DNA of 37,027 nt from positions 1 to 37,027 of the forward strand of contig JAILEN010000009.1 of NCBI GenBank assembly GCA_024687655.1, read 5' to 3'. Shown piece after piece: positions 1 through 8,784 of this stretch (positions within the stretch are counted from its first letter, which is position 1; the number at the start of each line of letters is the position of its first letter). The DNA comes from Lachnospiraceae bacterium. Lineage in GTDB: Bacteria; Bacillota; Clostridia; Lachnospirales; Lachnospiraceae. Under the pieces are notes generated by a model. It saw only the letters and a list, made by a program, of their open reading frames with translations. It did no database searches and was not told the origin of the DNA. A program made the position numbers and the translations under genes.

Positions 1-194
1 AATGCTGAAGGGCATCCTGTGAAATTGCTCATTGCAAATGCAGGAACCATAACTGCCATTCCCCAACCGATAAGGATGTGAACAGCTCCGCCGCCCTTGA
101 AGCCTGACTTCTCAAGTGAAACGTTACAGCAAACACCATCGCCCAGGAGCACCAGAATGAGTGTTCCTATAAACTCACCAACATAAACTGACAT
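1..194 (-). CDS. glpF: Glycerol uptake facilitator / aquaglyceroporin (MIP family), 5' part only
   Basis: Only the first 64 codons are in the window; the gene runs off the left edge. The visible protein begins MSVYVGEFIGT and continues with GDG, then GWGMAV, which is the first-helix pattern of the MIP family and specifically of glycerol facilitators. The NPA boxes that would prove it lie outside the window. The start is supported by AGGAGG at 203-209. Glycerol facilitators are inner-membrane channels that let glycerol in for trapping by glycerol kinase, and the gene sits directly downstream of glpK on the same strand, 143 bases away. The gap holds three stem-loops, so the two genes may be cotranscribed with unequal expression. 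The family is clear from residues seen; substrate is inferred from context. Confidence 0.85.
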   Translation of the reverse strand, partial: MSVYVGEFIGTLILVLLGDGVCCNVSLEKSGFKGGGAVHILIGWGMAVMVPAFAMSNFTGCPSA

Positions 195-229
195 AAAACA
201 ATCCTCCTTAAATAAAATTGTTTGTTGTA

Positions 230-318
230 TGTGTGCTCATGCACACACTATGTTAAACCGCAACCTGCGGGCTTAACCTTTTTACAGTCACACATGGCAT
301 GCCCGGCATACCATGTGT
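230..318 (-). promoter_or_regulatory. Three consecutive stem-loops in the glpK-glpF gap
   Basis: Three inverted repeats follow one another in the intergenic RNA. The first (290-318) can pair over 13 bp including one U-G pair, with a 3-base loop. The second (252-277) has GTTAA/TTAAC outer and CGCA/TGCG inner arms. The third (230-247) is TGTGTGC/GCACACA with a 4-base loop. None is followed directly by a clean U-run, so I do not call them terminators. They could protect or process the glpK-glpF transcript. Confidence 0.5.
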
Positions 319-337
319 AACCAATAATTCTAATAAC

Positions 338-1897
<1,560 letters not shown>

Positions 1898-1945
1898 ATA
1901 ACCCCTTAGAGTGAAAAAATCATGCTGCTTTTCACATCCTCATGT

Positions 1946-1974
1946 ATTTTACAGCATAGTTATGCAAATTGCAA
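1946..1974 (-). promoter_or_regulatory. glpK promoter (sigma-A type)
   Basis: On the minus strand TTGCAA (1974-1969), a 17-base spacer and TAAAAT (1951-1946). Transcription would start near 1939, giving a leader of about 100 nt that contains both inverted repeats before glpK. Confidence 0.6.
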
Positions 1975-2049
1975 CAACATTTTGGCCACTTTGTAGTCCC
2001 TTTTATGCACTTCTTCCATAAACCCTTGAAAAGCCTTGCTTTATCACAC

Positions 2050-2075
2050 AAAATCGGGGGTCAAAAACCCCCGAT
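2050..2075 (-). terminator. Intrinsic terminator after thrH
   Basis: A perfect 9-bp stem ATCGGGGGT/ACCCCCGAT with a 5-base loop, followed on the minus strand by UUUU. It lies 30 bases after the stop of the ThrH gene and closes the six-gene operon. Confidence 0.8.
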
Positions 2076-2105
2076 CTATGTAAGATTTTACCAATTAAAG
2101 CGTTG

Positions 2106-2708
2106 CTACAGAACAGCGATTATCGCCTCATAGAAATCATCAAAATCCTCGTATGCGGGATACTGCGGATAGTCCTTTTTAATGGCCTCCGTGGTACGGA
2201 ATAAAAAGCCTGCCCGGCTGGCCTCGATCATGGCCAGATCGTTGAAGCTGTCTCCGGCCGCCACGGTGGTAAAGCCGCAGGACTGGAGCGCCTTTACTGT
2301 AGTAAGCTTGCTCTTTTGGCAGCGCATCCTGTAATCCGTGATGGTGCCATCCTCAGCAACCACCAGCTCATTGCAGAAAAGAGAGGGCCAGCCCAGCTTT
2401 TTCATAAGGGGCTTGGCAAACTGCTCAAAGGTATCGCTCAGGATCAGAACATTGGTCTGCGCCCGTAATTTGTCCAGAAAATCCTTAGCTCCCGGCAGCG
2501 GATCGATGGCCGCAATGGTCTGTTGTATCTGATTAAGCCCTAGGCCATGCTCCCTGAGGAGATCAAGTCTGAATCTCATGAGCTTGTCATAATCCGGCTC
2601 GTCACGGGTGGTCCGCTTCAGCTCCGGCACACCCACAGCCTCCGCAAAGGCTATCCAAATCTCAGGGACCAATACCCCCTCCATGTCCAAACATACTACT
2701 GTCTGCAT
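2106..2708 (-). CDS. thrH: ThrH-type phosphoserine phosphatase / phosphoserine:homoserine phosphotransferase (HAD family)
   Basis: A 200-residue HAD-superfamily protein. Motif I is CLDMEGVLVPEIW near the N-terminus, with the ThrH-type DMEG in place of the usual DxDGT; motif II is LILSDTF; motif III/IV is AAGDSFNDLAMI. The phrases LVPEIWIAFAE, TTRDEPDYDKLM and RLDLLREHGL closely follow ThrH as known from Pseudomonas, which dephosphorylates phosphoserine and can pass the phosphate to homoserine. I chose the ATG at 2708 because GAGGT lies just upstream, and because it puts the HAD motif at the normal distance; an in-frame ATG at 2729 is less likely. Last gene of the operon, 7 bases after the YuiD-like gene, followed by a terminator. 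Activity towards homoserine is inferred from family only. Confidence 0.88.
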   Translation of the reverse strand: MQTVVCLDMEGVLVPEIWIAFAEAVGVPELKRTTRDEPDYDKLMRFRLDLLREHGLGLNQIQQTIAAIDPLPGAKDFLDKLRAQTNVLILSDTFEQFAKPLMKKLGWPSLFCNELVVAEDGTITDYRMRCQKSKLTTVKALQSCGFTTVAAGDSFNDLAMIEASRAGFLFRTTEAIKKDYPQYPAYEDFDDFYEAIIAVL

Positions 2709-2715
2709 ATTTACC

Positions 2716-3168
2716 TCACAATAAAACAAAAATAACTATATCTACAATGATGCCGAGTACGAACCCGGCGATGACCTGGCTGGGCGTGTGCCCGACAAAC
2801 TCCTTGAGCTTTTCCTCAGGGGACATATCCTCGGTATATACAAGCTTGATCATGTCGTTGATGATCTTGGCCTGCTTGCCGGTCTCCAGTCTCACGCCCA
2901 TGGCATCATGCATCACTATGAAAGCCAGCATGATGGCCACCGCAAAAACGGGGGTGTCAAAACCTGCTATAAAGCCTGTGGCTACGGCAATGGCCGTAAC
3001 CGTGGCGGAATGGGCACTGGGCATGCCCCCGTCTCCCAATAGTCTCTTGATATCAAGTGTTTTGTTAATAACGGCAAAGGTGATCGTTTTTAATATCTGT
3101 GCCGAAGCCCAGGCGAACACACCTGCCCATAATATCCTGTTAGAAATAAGCTGCTCGATTACTTCCAT
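2716..3168 (-). CDS. Divergent PAP2-family membrane protein (YuiD / DUF212)
   Basis: A 150-residue integral membrane protein with about four hydrophobic segments. The central GDGGMPSAHSATVTA block and later HTPSQVIAG are the signature of the divergent PAP2 family (YuiD/DUF212), distantly related to acid phosphatases and lipid phosphatases; the SAH and GH(T) residues correspond to the phosphatase histidine sites. Physiological substrate is unknown for the family; undecaprenyl or phospholipid phosphates are possible. The start at 3168 has AGAAGGTG upstream and lies 4 bases after the stop of the K+ channel gene; the longer upstream ATG at 3216 would overlap that gene and is not favoured. Confidence 0.85.
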   Translation of the reverse strand: MEVIEQLISNRILWAGVFAWASAQILKTITFAVINKTLDIKRLLGDGGMPSAHSATVTAIAVATGFIAGFDTPVFAVAIMLAFIVMHDAMGVRLETGKQAKIINDMIKLVYTEDMSPEEKLKEFVGHTPSQVIAGFVLGIIVDIVIFVLL

Positions 3169-3172
3169 AAGC

Positions 3173-4354
3173 CTACACCTTCTGCATACGTCGCTCGCAA
3201 ACCGAAACCACATCACCCGGCATGAAAACCGTGGACCCCTTGGGGATCATGGCTTTGCCGTGCCTGATGACGGATACCACCACCATATCCTCCGGGATCT
3301 GGAGGTTCCACAGATACTCACCGTTCCAGGGGTGGGTATCATCTATCATAAATTCCCTGGCCCTGATGCCATGTTCATTTTTATACGCCAGACATCCCAT
3401 GATCAGCTCATCACCCGGCTTGATCTGGGTATTGCCTCTGGGAGTGATGACGTTGTTGCCCCGGATGACAGCCACCACCATGATCTCCGGCGCCACGGAT
3501 ATCTCCTCTATCCTCTTCCAGGCATAGGGATGATCCTCAGTAATACCGAAGGAGAAAAACTGGAGATCGTTACCCTGGGACACATCATCCAGGGGCTTCA
3601 TCCTGGTATAATATTCCACAAAGCCCGCGGAAATGATACCTGTGGGGATGGCCACAAGCCCGACTCCCATAAAGGAAAGGATAATGGCCACTATCCTGCC
3701 TAAGGTGGTGATGGGATATATATCACCGTAACCCACAGTAAGCAATGTGGACACCGACCACCACAGTCCCGAAAAGGCATTTTTAAAAACCTCCGGCTGG
3801 GCCTCATGCTCGATACCATACATCAGAAGGGATGCCGCCAGCATCATGGTGAGCACGATGGCAACCGATGACATGATCTGTCTGCTCTTTGCCCTGAGGA
3901 CGTCTATGACTATATTGAAGGCATCGCTCTGGGCGTTGATCTTGAAAAGCCTGAATATCCTGAATATCCGAAGGATCCTGAAGGCCACCATACCCCAGGG
4001 CAGCATGGCTATAAAATAGGGCAGGATGGACAGCAGATCCACCAGACCGAAAAAGGAAAACACATACTTAAATCTGGCCTTGGCGGGACTAATACCGGTA
4101 TAGTAGAAGTCCGCAGTCCAGACGCGAAGTATATACTCCAGGATAAATATCCCCACCGTGACGGACTCTATCATATCCAGATTTCTGTCTATATCAGGCG
4201 GTATGGAAAATGTCCCCGCAAACAGACAGATGATATTGATGACGATGGAGGACGCTATCACATAATCCGCAAGCCGGCTGGGTACATCCTCCCGGCTGCC
4301 GATCTGTATGATGTCGTATATTCTTTTTCTGAAATCAGGCTCTTTTTTTACCAT
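3173..4354 (-). CDS. Voltage-gated-type potassium channel with two TrkA-C-like domains
   Basis: A 393-residue six-helix channel. Membrane segments run from about residue 30 to 245. The S4 helix near 122-138 has arginines every third residue (R126, R129, R132, R135, then K138). The pore loop holds TVGYGD at 206-211, the K+ selectivity filter. The cytoplasmic tail contains two similar blocks, about 285-320 and 350-386, each with V(V/A)xVIRxxxxxxPxG and KPGD or MPGD; these resemble TrkA-C (RCK-C) ligand domains. No RCK-N Rossmann motif is seen, so gating by a small ligand such as cyclic dinucleotide is possible but only inferred. The gene begins 8 bases after pgi stops, with a weak ribosome site, so translation may be coupled to pgi. 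Confidence 0.92.
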   Translation of the reverse strand: MVKKEPDFRKRIYDIIQIGSREDVPSRLADYVIASSIVINIICLFAGTFSIPPDIDRNLDMIESVTVGIFILEYILRVWTADFYYTGISPAKARFKYVFSFFGLVDLLSILPYFIAMLPWGMVAFRILRIFRIFRLFKINAQSDAFNIVIDVLRAKSRQIMSSVAIVLTMMLAASLLMYGIEHEAQPEVFKNAFSGLWWSVSTLLTVGYGDIYPITTLGRIVAIILSFMGVGLVAIPTGIISAGFVEYYTRMKPLDDVSQGNDLQFFSFGITEDHPYAWKRIEEISVAPEIMVVAVIRGNNVITPRGNTQIKPGDELIMGCLAYKNEHGIRAREFMIDDTHPWNGEYLWNLQIPEDMVVVSVIRHGKAMIPKGSTVFMPGDVVSVCERRMQKV

Positions 4355-4362
4355 CTCGTAAG

Positions 4363-5943
4363 TTAGATCTCAAAAATCTTAGCATACTCCGCAAGTGCAC
4401 CGTCAGTATCGTGGGCCAGAACTCTCTTGGCTAAAACCTTGCCCAGCTGTACGCCCTCCTGGTCAAAGCTGTTGACGTTCCAGATAAAGCCCTGGAACAT
4501 GACTTTGTTCTCAAAGTGAGACAGGAGTGCTCCCAGGGATGCGGGTGTCAGCTCCTGCCCGATGATGATGCTGGAGGGTCTGCCACCGTTAAACTTTTTG
4601 TTGGGATTCTCGTCATCCTTGCCACAGGCAAAGGCCACTATCTGAGCTGCCACATTGGCACACAGCTTCTTCTGGCTGGTGGAATCCTCTATGATAACGT
4701 CGTTGTCAAACTGACTGTTTTTAAAGCCCACAAACTGCAGAGGGATGATATCCGTGCCCTGATGCAGAAGCTGATAGAAGGAGTGCTGGCCGTTGGTGCC
4801 GGGCTCACCAAAGATGATGGGACCCGTTACATAATCGATGGGCTCGCCAAAGCGGTTCACCGACTTGCCGTTGGACTCCATATCCAGCTGCTGCAGATGT
4901 GCAGGGAATCTGGAAAGTGCCTGGGAATAAGGCAAAACCGCAGTTGCGGGATAGCCCAGGATATTCCTCTCGTAAAATCCGATGAGAGCATCCAGCATGG
5001 CGGGATTCTTCATGGGATCCTTTTCCGTAGCGGTCCTGTCAGCTGCTGCGGCTCCGTCCAGGAAATCTGCGAAAACCTGGGGACCGAAGGCCAGTGAGAG
5101 TACTGCACCGCCCACACCGGAGGTAGATGAATAACGACCGCCGATGAAATCGTCCATGAAAAATGCCTCGAGATAATCATCGCTCTTGGCCAGAGGTGAT
5201 GTCTCGGAGGTAACCGCAATCATATGCCTGGCAGGATCCAGGCCCTTTTTCCTGAGGGCATCCATAACAAAGGACTGGTTGGTCAGGGTCTCTAAGGTAG
5301 TCCCTGACTTTGAAACCAAAATGAAAAGCGAATGCTCAACATCGATCTGCTCTAAAACCGCCGTGGCGTCATCGGGATCAACATTGCTGATAAACTTAGC
5401 CTCCATGAGGAACTTGCCGTTTTTACGTGCCCAGCCCTCAAGAGCCAGATACATGGCGCGGGGACCCAGGTCGGATCCGCCGATACCGATCTGAACAACG
5501 GTGGTAAACTTCTCGCCCTTGGCGTTGGCGATCTGTCCGCTGTGTACCCTGTCGGCAAAATCGGCTATGCGCTTCTGCTCGTTTTTATAAAATTCTCTTT
5601 TATTGACACCGTCGGCCATAACGTCATTGCCCAGCTGTCCGCGGGTGAGCTGATGGAGCACCAGACGCTTTTCTCCGGTGTTGATGACCTCGCCGTTGTA
5701 GAGCTCGGCGAACTTATCGGAAAGCTCGGCCTCTGCTGCCAGATCACAGAGCTTTTTCAAAATGTCGTCATCCACAGCCTTGGCCGCATAGTTGTATGAC
5801 ATATTCGCAGCCATGGGTACCGTGTAGTTTTTCACCCTCTGTGCTCCGCCATCGCCTGACATGACCTGAGGCAGGTCAACCTTTTTTGCATTGGAAAGCT
5901 CCTTAAAAGAAGCCAGTGTATCCAGATTTTTCCAATTTGCCAT
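4363..5943 (-). CDS. pgi: Glucose-6-phosphate isomerase, long form
   Basis: A 526-residue phosphoglucose isomerase that interconverts glucose-6-phosphate and fructose-6-phosphate. Signature blocks are GIGGSDLGPRAM, SKSGTTLETLTN, DDFIGGRYSSTSGVGG, DMESNGKSVNR, FGEPGTNGQHSFYQLLHQG and WNVNSFDQEGVQLGK. The length and the insertions place it in the long (E. coli/eukaryote/spirochaete-like) branch, whereas most Clostridia carry a form of about 450 residues (from memory), so a transfer history is possible. AGGAGG lies just upstream of the ATG and overlaps the HIT gene stop region. Sits between the HIT and K+ channel genes in a tight operon. Confidence 0.97.
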   Translation of the reverse strand: MANWKNLDTLASFKELSNAKKVDLPQVMSGDGGAQRVKNYTVPMAANMSYNYAAKAVDDDILKKLCDLAAEAELSDKFAELYNGEVINTGEKRLVLHQLTRGQLGNDVMADGVNKREFYKNEQKRIADFADRVHSGQIANAKGEKFTTVVQIGIGGSDLGPRAMYLALEGWARKNGKFLMEAKFISNVDPDDATAVLEQIDVEHSLFILVSKSGTTLETLTNQSFVMDALRKKGLDPARHMIAVTSETSPLAKSDDYLEAFFMDDFIGGRYSSTSGVGGAVLSLAFGPQVFADFLDGAAAADRTATEKDPMKNPAMLDALIGFYERNILGYPATAVLPYSQALSRFPAHLQQLDMESNGKSVNRFGEPIDYVTGPIIFGEPGTNGQHSFYQLLHQGTDIIPLQFVGFKNSQFDNDVIIEDSTSQKKLCANVAAQIVAFACGKDDENPNKKFNGGRPSSIIIGQELTPASLGALLSHFENKVMFQGFIWNVNSFDQEGVQLGKVLAKRVLAHDTDGALAEYAKIFEI

Positions 5944-5954
5944 TTTAAAACCTC

Positions 5955-6365
5955 CTATATCGAAAGATCATCCCTGATGGCCGCCATCTCCTCCTCCGTA
6001 AACTTCACATGGGACCAGGTGAGGAGGTTCCTGCCATCATCATATCTGGGGATCAGGTGCACATGGAGATGGAAAACCGTCTGACCGGCAGCCTCTCCGT
6101 TGTTCTGTAATATGTTAAAGCCGGCACAGCCCAGCTTTTCTGTCATATGGGTGGCAAGCTTTTTTGCCAGGGGCATGATACGTGATGCCACATCGTCCGA
6201 CACCTCATAGATGTTGGCAAAATGCTCCTTGGGCAGGATAAGCGCATGACCCTTGGTGGCGGGATCCGCATCCAGGATCACCTTGAAATCATCATCCTCA
6301 TAGATACTGTTGGTGGGGATCACCCCGTTTGCAAGCTTGCAGAAAATGCAGTCGTCCTTTTTCAT
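5955..6365 (-). CDS. HIT-family nucleotide-binding hydrolase
   Basis: A 136-residue histidine-triad protein. The N-terminal CIFCKLANG is the usual zinc-site-like start of Hint-type proteins; the AGFNILQNNGEAAGQTVFH and HLHVHLIPR blocks carry the HxHxH triad that forms the active site for hydrolysing nucleoside phosphoramidates or adenylates. The start at 6365 is chosen because AAGGAGG lies directly upstream; the in-frame ATG at 6401 overlaps the previous gene. Substrate in vivo is not known. Separated from pgi by 11 bases and from the flavodoxin/SCP2 gene by 10 bases, so part of the same transcript. Confidence 0.92.
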   Translation of the reverse strand: MKKDDCIFCKLANGVIPTNSIYEDDDFKVILDADPATKGHALILPKEHFANIYEVSDDVASRIMPLAKKLATHMTEKLGCAGFNILQNNGEAAGQTVFHLHVHLIPRYDDGRNLLTWSHVKFTEEEMAAIRDDLSI

Positions 6366-6375
6366 ATATTCCTCC

Positions 6376-7368
6376 TTAATCCATAAACGGTATGGCTTCA
6401 TCCAGCATGCGCAGGACCTTAATGGGGCCTCTGGCCGAAAGATCTCCCATGGTAAATGCCCTCTGGAAGGTGGATCTGCCGGCTATTATCTCGTCCATCA
6501 CATCCGTGGTCAGCCTGATCTCCACATCCACGTCCGGCACCTCGCCGTAATGGCAGATGAACTCGTCATTGTCTATACCCAGATACAGAGGCTTGGCCAT
6601 GCCGTCTATCACAAACTGATAACTGACCTTCATCATCTCCTGGGGGATGAAATGGGACTTGAAGCTGTCCACATAGTCGGTCTCGGCGTCCCCCGAGCCT
6701 GTCAGCATGTTCCTGTATATAGATGAAAGCTCGATAACATCCTGCTTCTGCTTTTGAACATAGGTATCATCCGCCAGATTCCTGGAAAGCTGCTCGCTCT
6801 CCTGAGGTGAAAGCTGGATGCTCTCGCTCCTCATAATGGTGCGGGTGATGGCCTGATTACTGGCCGGAAGGGATGTGGCCTTCTGGGATATGGTGCGGTA
6901 CAGGTTCTCCGCCTTTTTTTCTATGATATGCAAAAAATCGTTATCAGACTCAAAGGTGGTGCGGTCCTCCACATATCCGCAGAGCCCGCTGCACAGATGC
7001 CCGCCCAAGATCTCCCAGGCGTTTTCCAGGGTCATCATCCCCTCACGCTCTCCGTAGGTCTTGGAGATCACCACTGGCTGCATATAGATATCCGCGATGC
7101 GCTCCTTGTCACCGTAGAGCCAGCAGGCGTCCAAAAACTGGGTCATGAAGCCGCCGATGCCCATCCACTCCACCGTGGTGGCAAGTATGATGCCATCAGG
7201 CTCCTTCAGGGTCTCGGGCAGGGTCATGATCTCGTTTTTGTATTCATAGAGATTATAGGTCGTAACATCCACCCGAAGCTCTAAAAGTACAGACTCCATT
7301 TTTTTCAACACATACAGAGTGGGGTCGTCAAGCACGCCTCGTCCGCCATAATATATGTTTATTTTCAT
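6376..7368 (-). CDS. Flavodoxin/FMN-reductase-like domain fused to an SCP2-like sterol-carrier domain
   Basis: A 330-residue protein of two parts. Residues 1-175 begin MKINIYYGGRG and contain PDGIILATTVEWMGIGG and SKTYGEREGMMTLENAWEILGG, the pattern of NADPH-dependent FMN reductases / flavodoxin folds that bind FMN at the ends of strands 1, 3 and 4. A hydrophilic helical linker (about 176-235) leads to a C-terminal stretch of about 100 residues with VSYQFVIDG, CHYGEVPDVDVEIRLTTDV, FTMGDLSARGPI and LRMLDEAIPF, typical of SCP2 lipid-binding domains. No catalytic substrate can be named. Start at 7368 is set by AGGAGA; a clear promoter sits at 7399-7427, making this the first gene of the six-gene operon. 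Confidence 0.8.
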   Translation of the reverse strand: MKINIYYGGRGVLDDPTLYVLKKMESVLLELRVDVTTYNLYEYKNEIMTLPETLKEPDGIILATTVEWMGIGGFMTQFLDACWLYGDKERIADIYMQPVVISKTYGEREGMMTLENAWEILGGHLCSGLCGYVEDRTTFESDNDFLHIIEKKAENLYRTISQKATSLPASNQAITRTIMRSESIQLSPQESEQLSRNLADDTYVQKQKQDVIELSSIYRNMLTGSGDAETDYVDSFKSHFIPQEMMKVSYQFVIDGMAKPLYLGIDNDEFICHYGEVPDVDVEIRLTTDVMDEIIAGRSTFQRAFTMGDLSARGPIKVLRMLDEAIPFMD

Positions 7369-7398
7369 GCTGTATCTCCTATATTTTTGTCGGGTATT

Positions 7399-7427
7399 AT
7401 TATAGTAGATATATGAGTTTGCCGCAA
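7399..7427 (-). promoter_or_regulatory. Promoter of the six-gene pgi operon
   Basis: TTGCGG (7427-7422), a 17-base spacer and a perfect TATAAT (7404-7399) on the minus strand. Transcription would begin near 7392, about 24 bases before the ATG at 7368. It lies immediately after the terminator that ends the murG transcript. Confidence 0.75.
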
Positions 7428-7428
7428 G

Positions 7429-7455
7429 AAAAAAAGACTGTCCCAAAAGACAGTC
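7429..7455 (-). terminator. Intrinsic terminator after murG
   Basis: Perfect 7-bp stem GACTGTC/GACAGTC with a 6-base loop, followed on the minus strand by a run of seven U (7435-7429). It ends the transcript coming from murG after passing through the palindromic element at 7456-7620. Confidence 0.85.
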
Positions 7456-7620
7456 CTAGTACATCGGGTTTTAAGTAACTGGACCAATCGCGAAGGATAT
7501 GTGCTGTAGAGTGCCGAGCCAAAACGTAGGCGTAGCGGGCTACGCCAAGGCTTTGGTGCGTGTGCTATACAGTGCATAGACAAGCGATTTGATCTAGTTA
7601 ATTAAAAGACGCTGTACTAG
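7456..7620. repeat. 165-bp near-palindromic MITE-like or structured-RNA element
   Basis: The ends are a perfect 8-bp inverted repeat, CTAGTACA at 7456-7463 and TGTACTAG at 7613-7620. Moving inward the arms keep pairing with mismatches (TTTTAAGTAACT against AGTTAATTAAAA; CCAATCGC against GCGATTTG), ending in a perfect central hairpin GGCGTAG/CTACGCC with a CGGG loop at 7529-7546. The whole 165 bp can fold on itself. It contains no gene. It sits between murG and its terminator. A MITE-like mobile repeat is my first reading, a structured RNA the second; I see no second copy in this window. Confidence 0.55.
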
Positions 7621-7630
7621 TGCGCCCGTT

Positions 7631-8692
7631 TCAACTTACTGCATCGATAAGATCGGCAACAGCCCTTACCCCGTCCATCTGTCCGCTGTCACTCATGGCC
7701 TTTTGATACTTCTGCCTGTCCCGGTATACCTGCCTGACGGCAGCACACAGGGTATCCTCGGTGATGGTCTCCTCCTCCATCACGTATGAAAAGCCCTGGG
7801 ACTCAAAGGACCTAGCGTTAAGGATCTGGTCGCCACGGCTGGCAGACAGACCCAGTGGTATCAGGATATTGGGCTTGTGAAGGGCCAAAAGCTCACAGAT
7901 GGCATTGGCGCCGGCTCTGGATATCACCACATCTGCTGCCGCAAAAAGATCCGGCAGTTCCTCGGAAATATACTCATACTGGACATAGCCCTCCCTGCCC
8001 GTAAGGGATTCGCTGAGATTGCCCTTACCGCATAGATGGATGATAGAAAACTCACCCAAAAGCTCATCCAGAGAATTCCTGACTGCATCATTGACAAATA
8101 CCGAACCCTGGGATCCGCCGATTATGAGAAGGATGGGCTTGTCGTCCCCAAGTCCGGTGAAATCAAGGGCTCTTTGCCTGTCACCCTCCAACAGCTCCTT
8201 TCTGATGGGACTGCCGGTAAGTACCGCCTTGTCAGCCGGAAGGTTTTTGAGGGTCTCCGGGAAGTTGCAGCACACCCTGGAGGCGCCCCGCATGGCGATC
8301 TTGTTGGCCAGACCCGGGGTCATATCCGATTCATGGATGATGGCGGGTATGTGAAGTCTGCCAGCGGCCAGCACCACAGGCATGGAAACAAAGCCGCCCT
8401 TGGAAAAGATCACGTCCGGCTTTTCCCTCCTGAGTATCCTCTTTGCCTGGAAATAACCATGGATGACCCTGAAGGGATCGGAGAAGTTTTTAAGGTCAAA
8501 GTATCTCCTGAGCTTTCCCGATGCTATGCCGGTATAGGGGATCCCGCAGTTTTCGATAAGCTCCTTTTCCATCCCGGCGTATGAACCTATATATGATATC
8601 TCGTAGCCCCGTTTTTTGAGCTCGGGGATGAGTGCAATGTTTGGTGTAACGTGACCGGCCGTACCTCCGCCGGTTAAAATGATCTTTTTCAT
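7631..8692 (-). CDS. murG: UDP-N-acetylglucosamine--N-acetylmuramyl-(pentapeptide) pyrophosphoryl-undecaprenol GlcNAc transferase
   Basis: A 353-residue GT28 glycosyltransferase that adds GlcNAc to lipid I to make lipid II on the cytoplasmic face of the membrane. The N-terminal [21 protein letters not shown] carries the GGTAGH donor/acceptor loop; [15 protein letters not shown] and [13 protein letters not shown] are the second and third conserved loops; [10 protein letters not shown] and [17 protein letters not shown] form the UDP-GlcNAc site. The ATG at 8692 has AAAGGAC upstream and gives the family N-terminus; the upstream ATG at 8764 would add an unrelated tail. It follows the Tad operon by 92 bases; a weak promoter-like TAAAAT is at 8730-8735, but readthrough from the pilus operon is possible. 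It lies apart from the other mur/div genes. Confidence 0.96.
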   Translation of the reverse strand: MKKIILTGGGTAGHVTPNIALIPELKKRGYEISYIGSYAGMEKELIENCGIPYTGIASGKLRRYFDLKNFSDPFRVIHGYFQAKRILRREKPDVIFSKGGFVSMPVVLAAGRLHIPAIIHESDMTPGLANKIAMRGASRVCCNFPETLKNLPADKAVLTGSPIRKELLEGDRQRALDFTGLGDDKPILLIIGGSQGSVFVNDAVRNSLDELLGEFSIIHLCGKGNLSESLTGREGYVQYEYISEELPDLFAAADVVISRAGANAICELLALHKPNILIPLGLSASRGDQILNARSFESQGFSYVMEEETITEDTLCAAVRQVYRDRQKYQKAMSDSGQMDGVRAVADLIDAVS

Positions 8693-8784
8693 ACTGATGT
8701 CCTTTGTATTTTCCAAAACTACATCAGACATTTTAGCATAATCCGGACCATTAAGAAATAGCAATTCTGCTTTTAAAAAGATAC

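Noticed and set aside
2747-3703. Plus-strand open frame of 318 codons
   Set aside because: Antisense to the YuiD-like and K+ channel genes, both of which carry clear signatures.
7365-7583. Minus-strand frame of 72 codons over the palindromic element
   Set aside because: Product has no motif, and the DNA is better explained as inverted repeat plus terminator and promoter.
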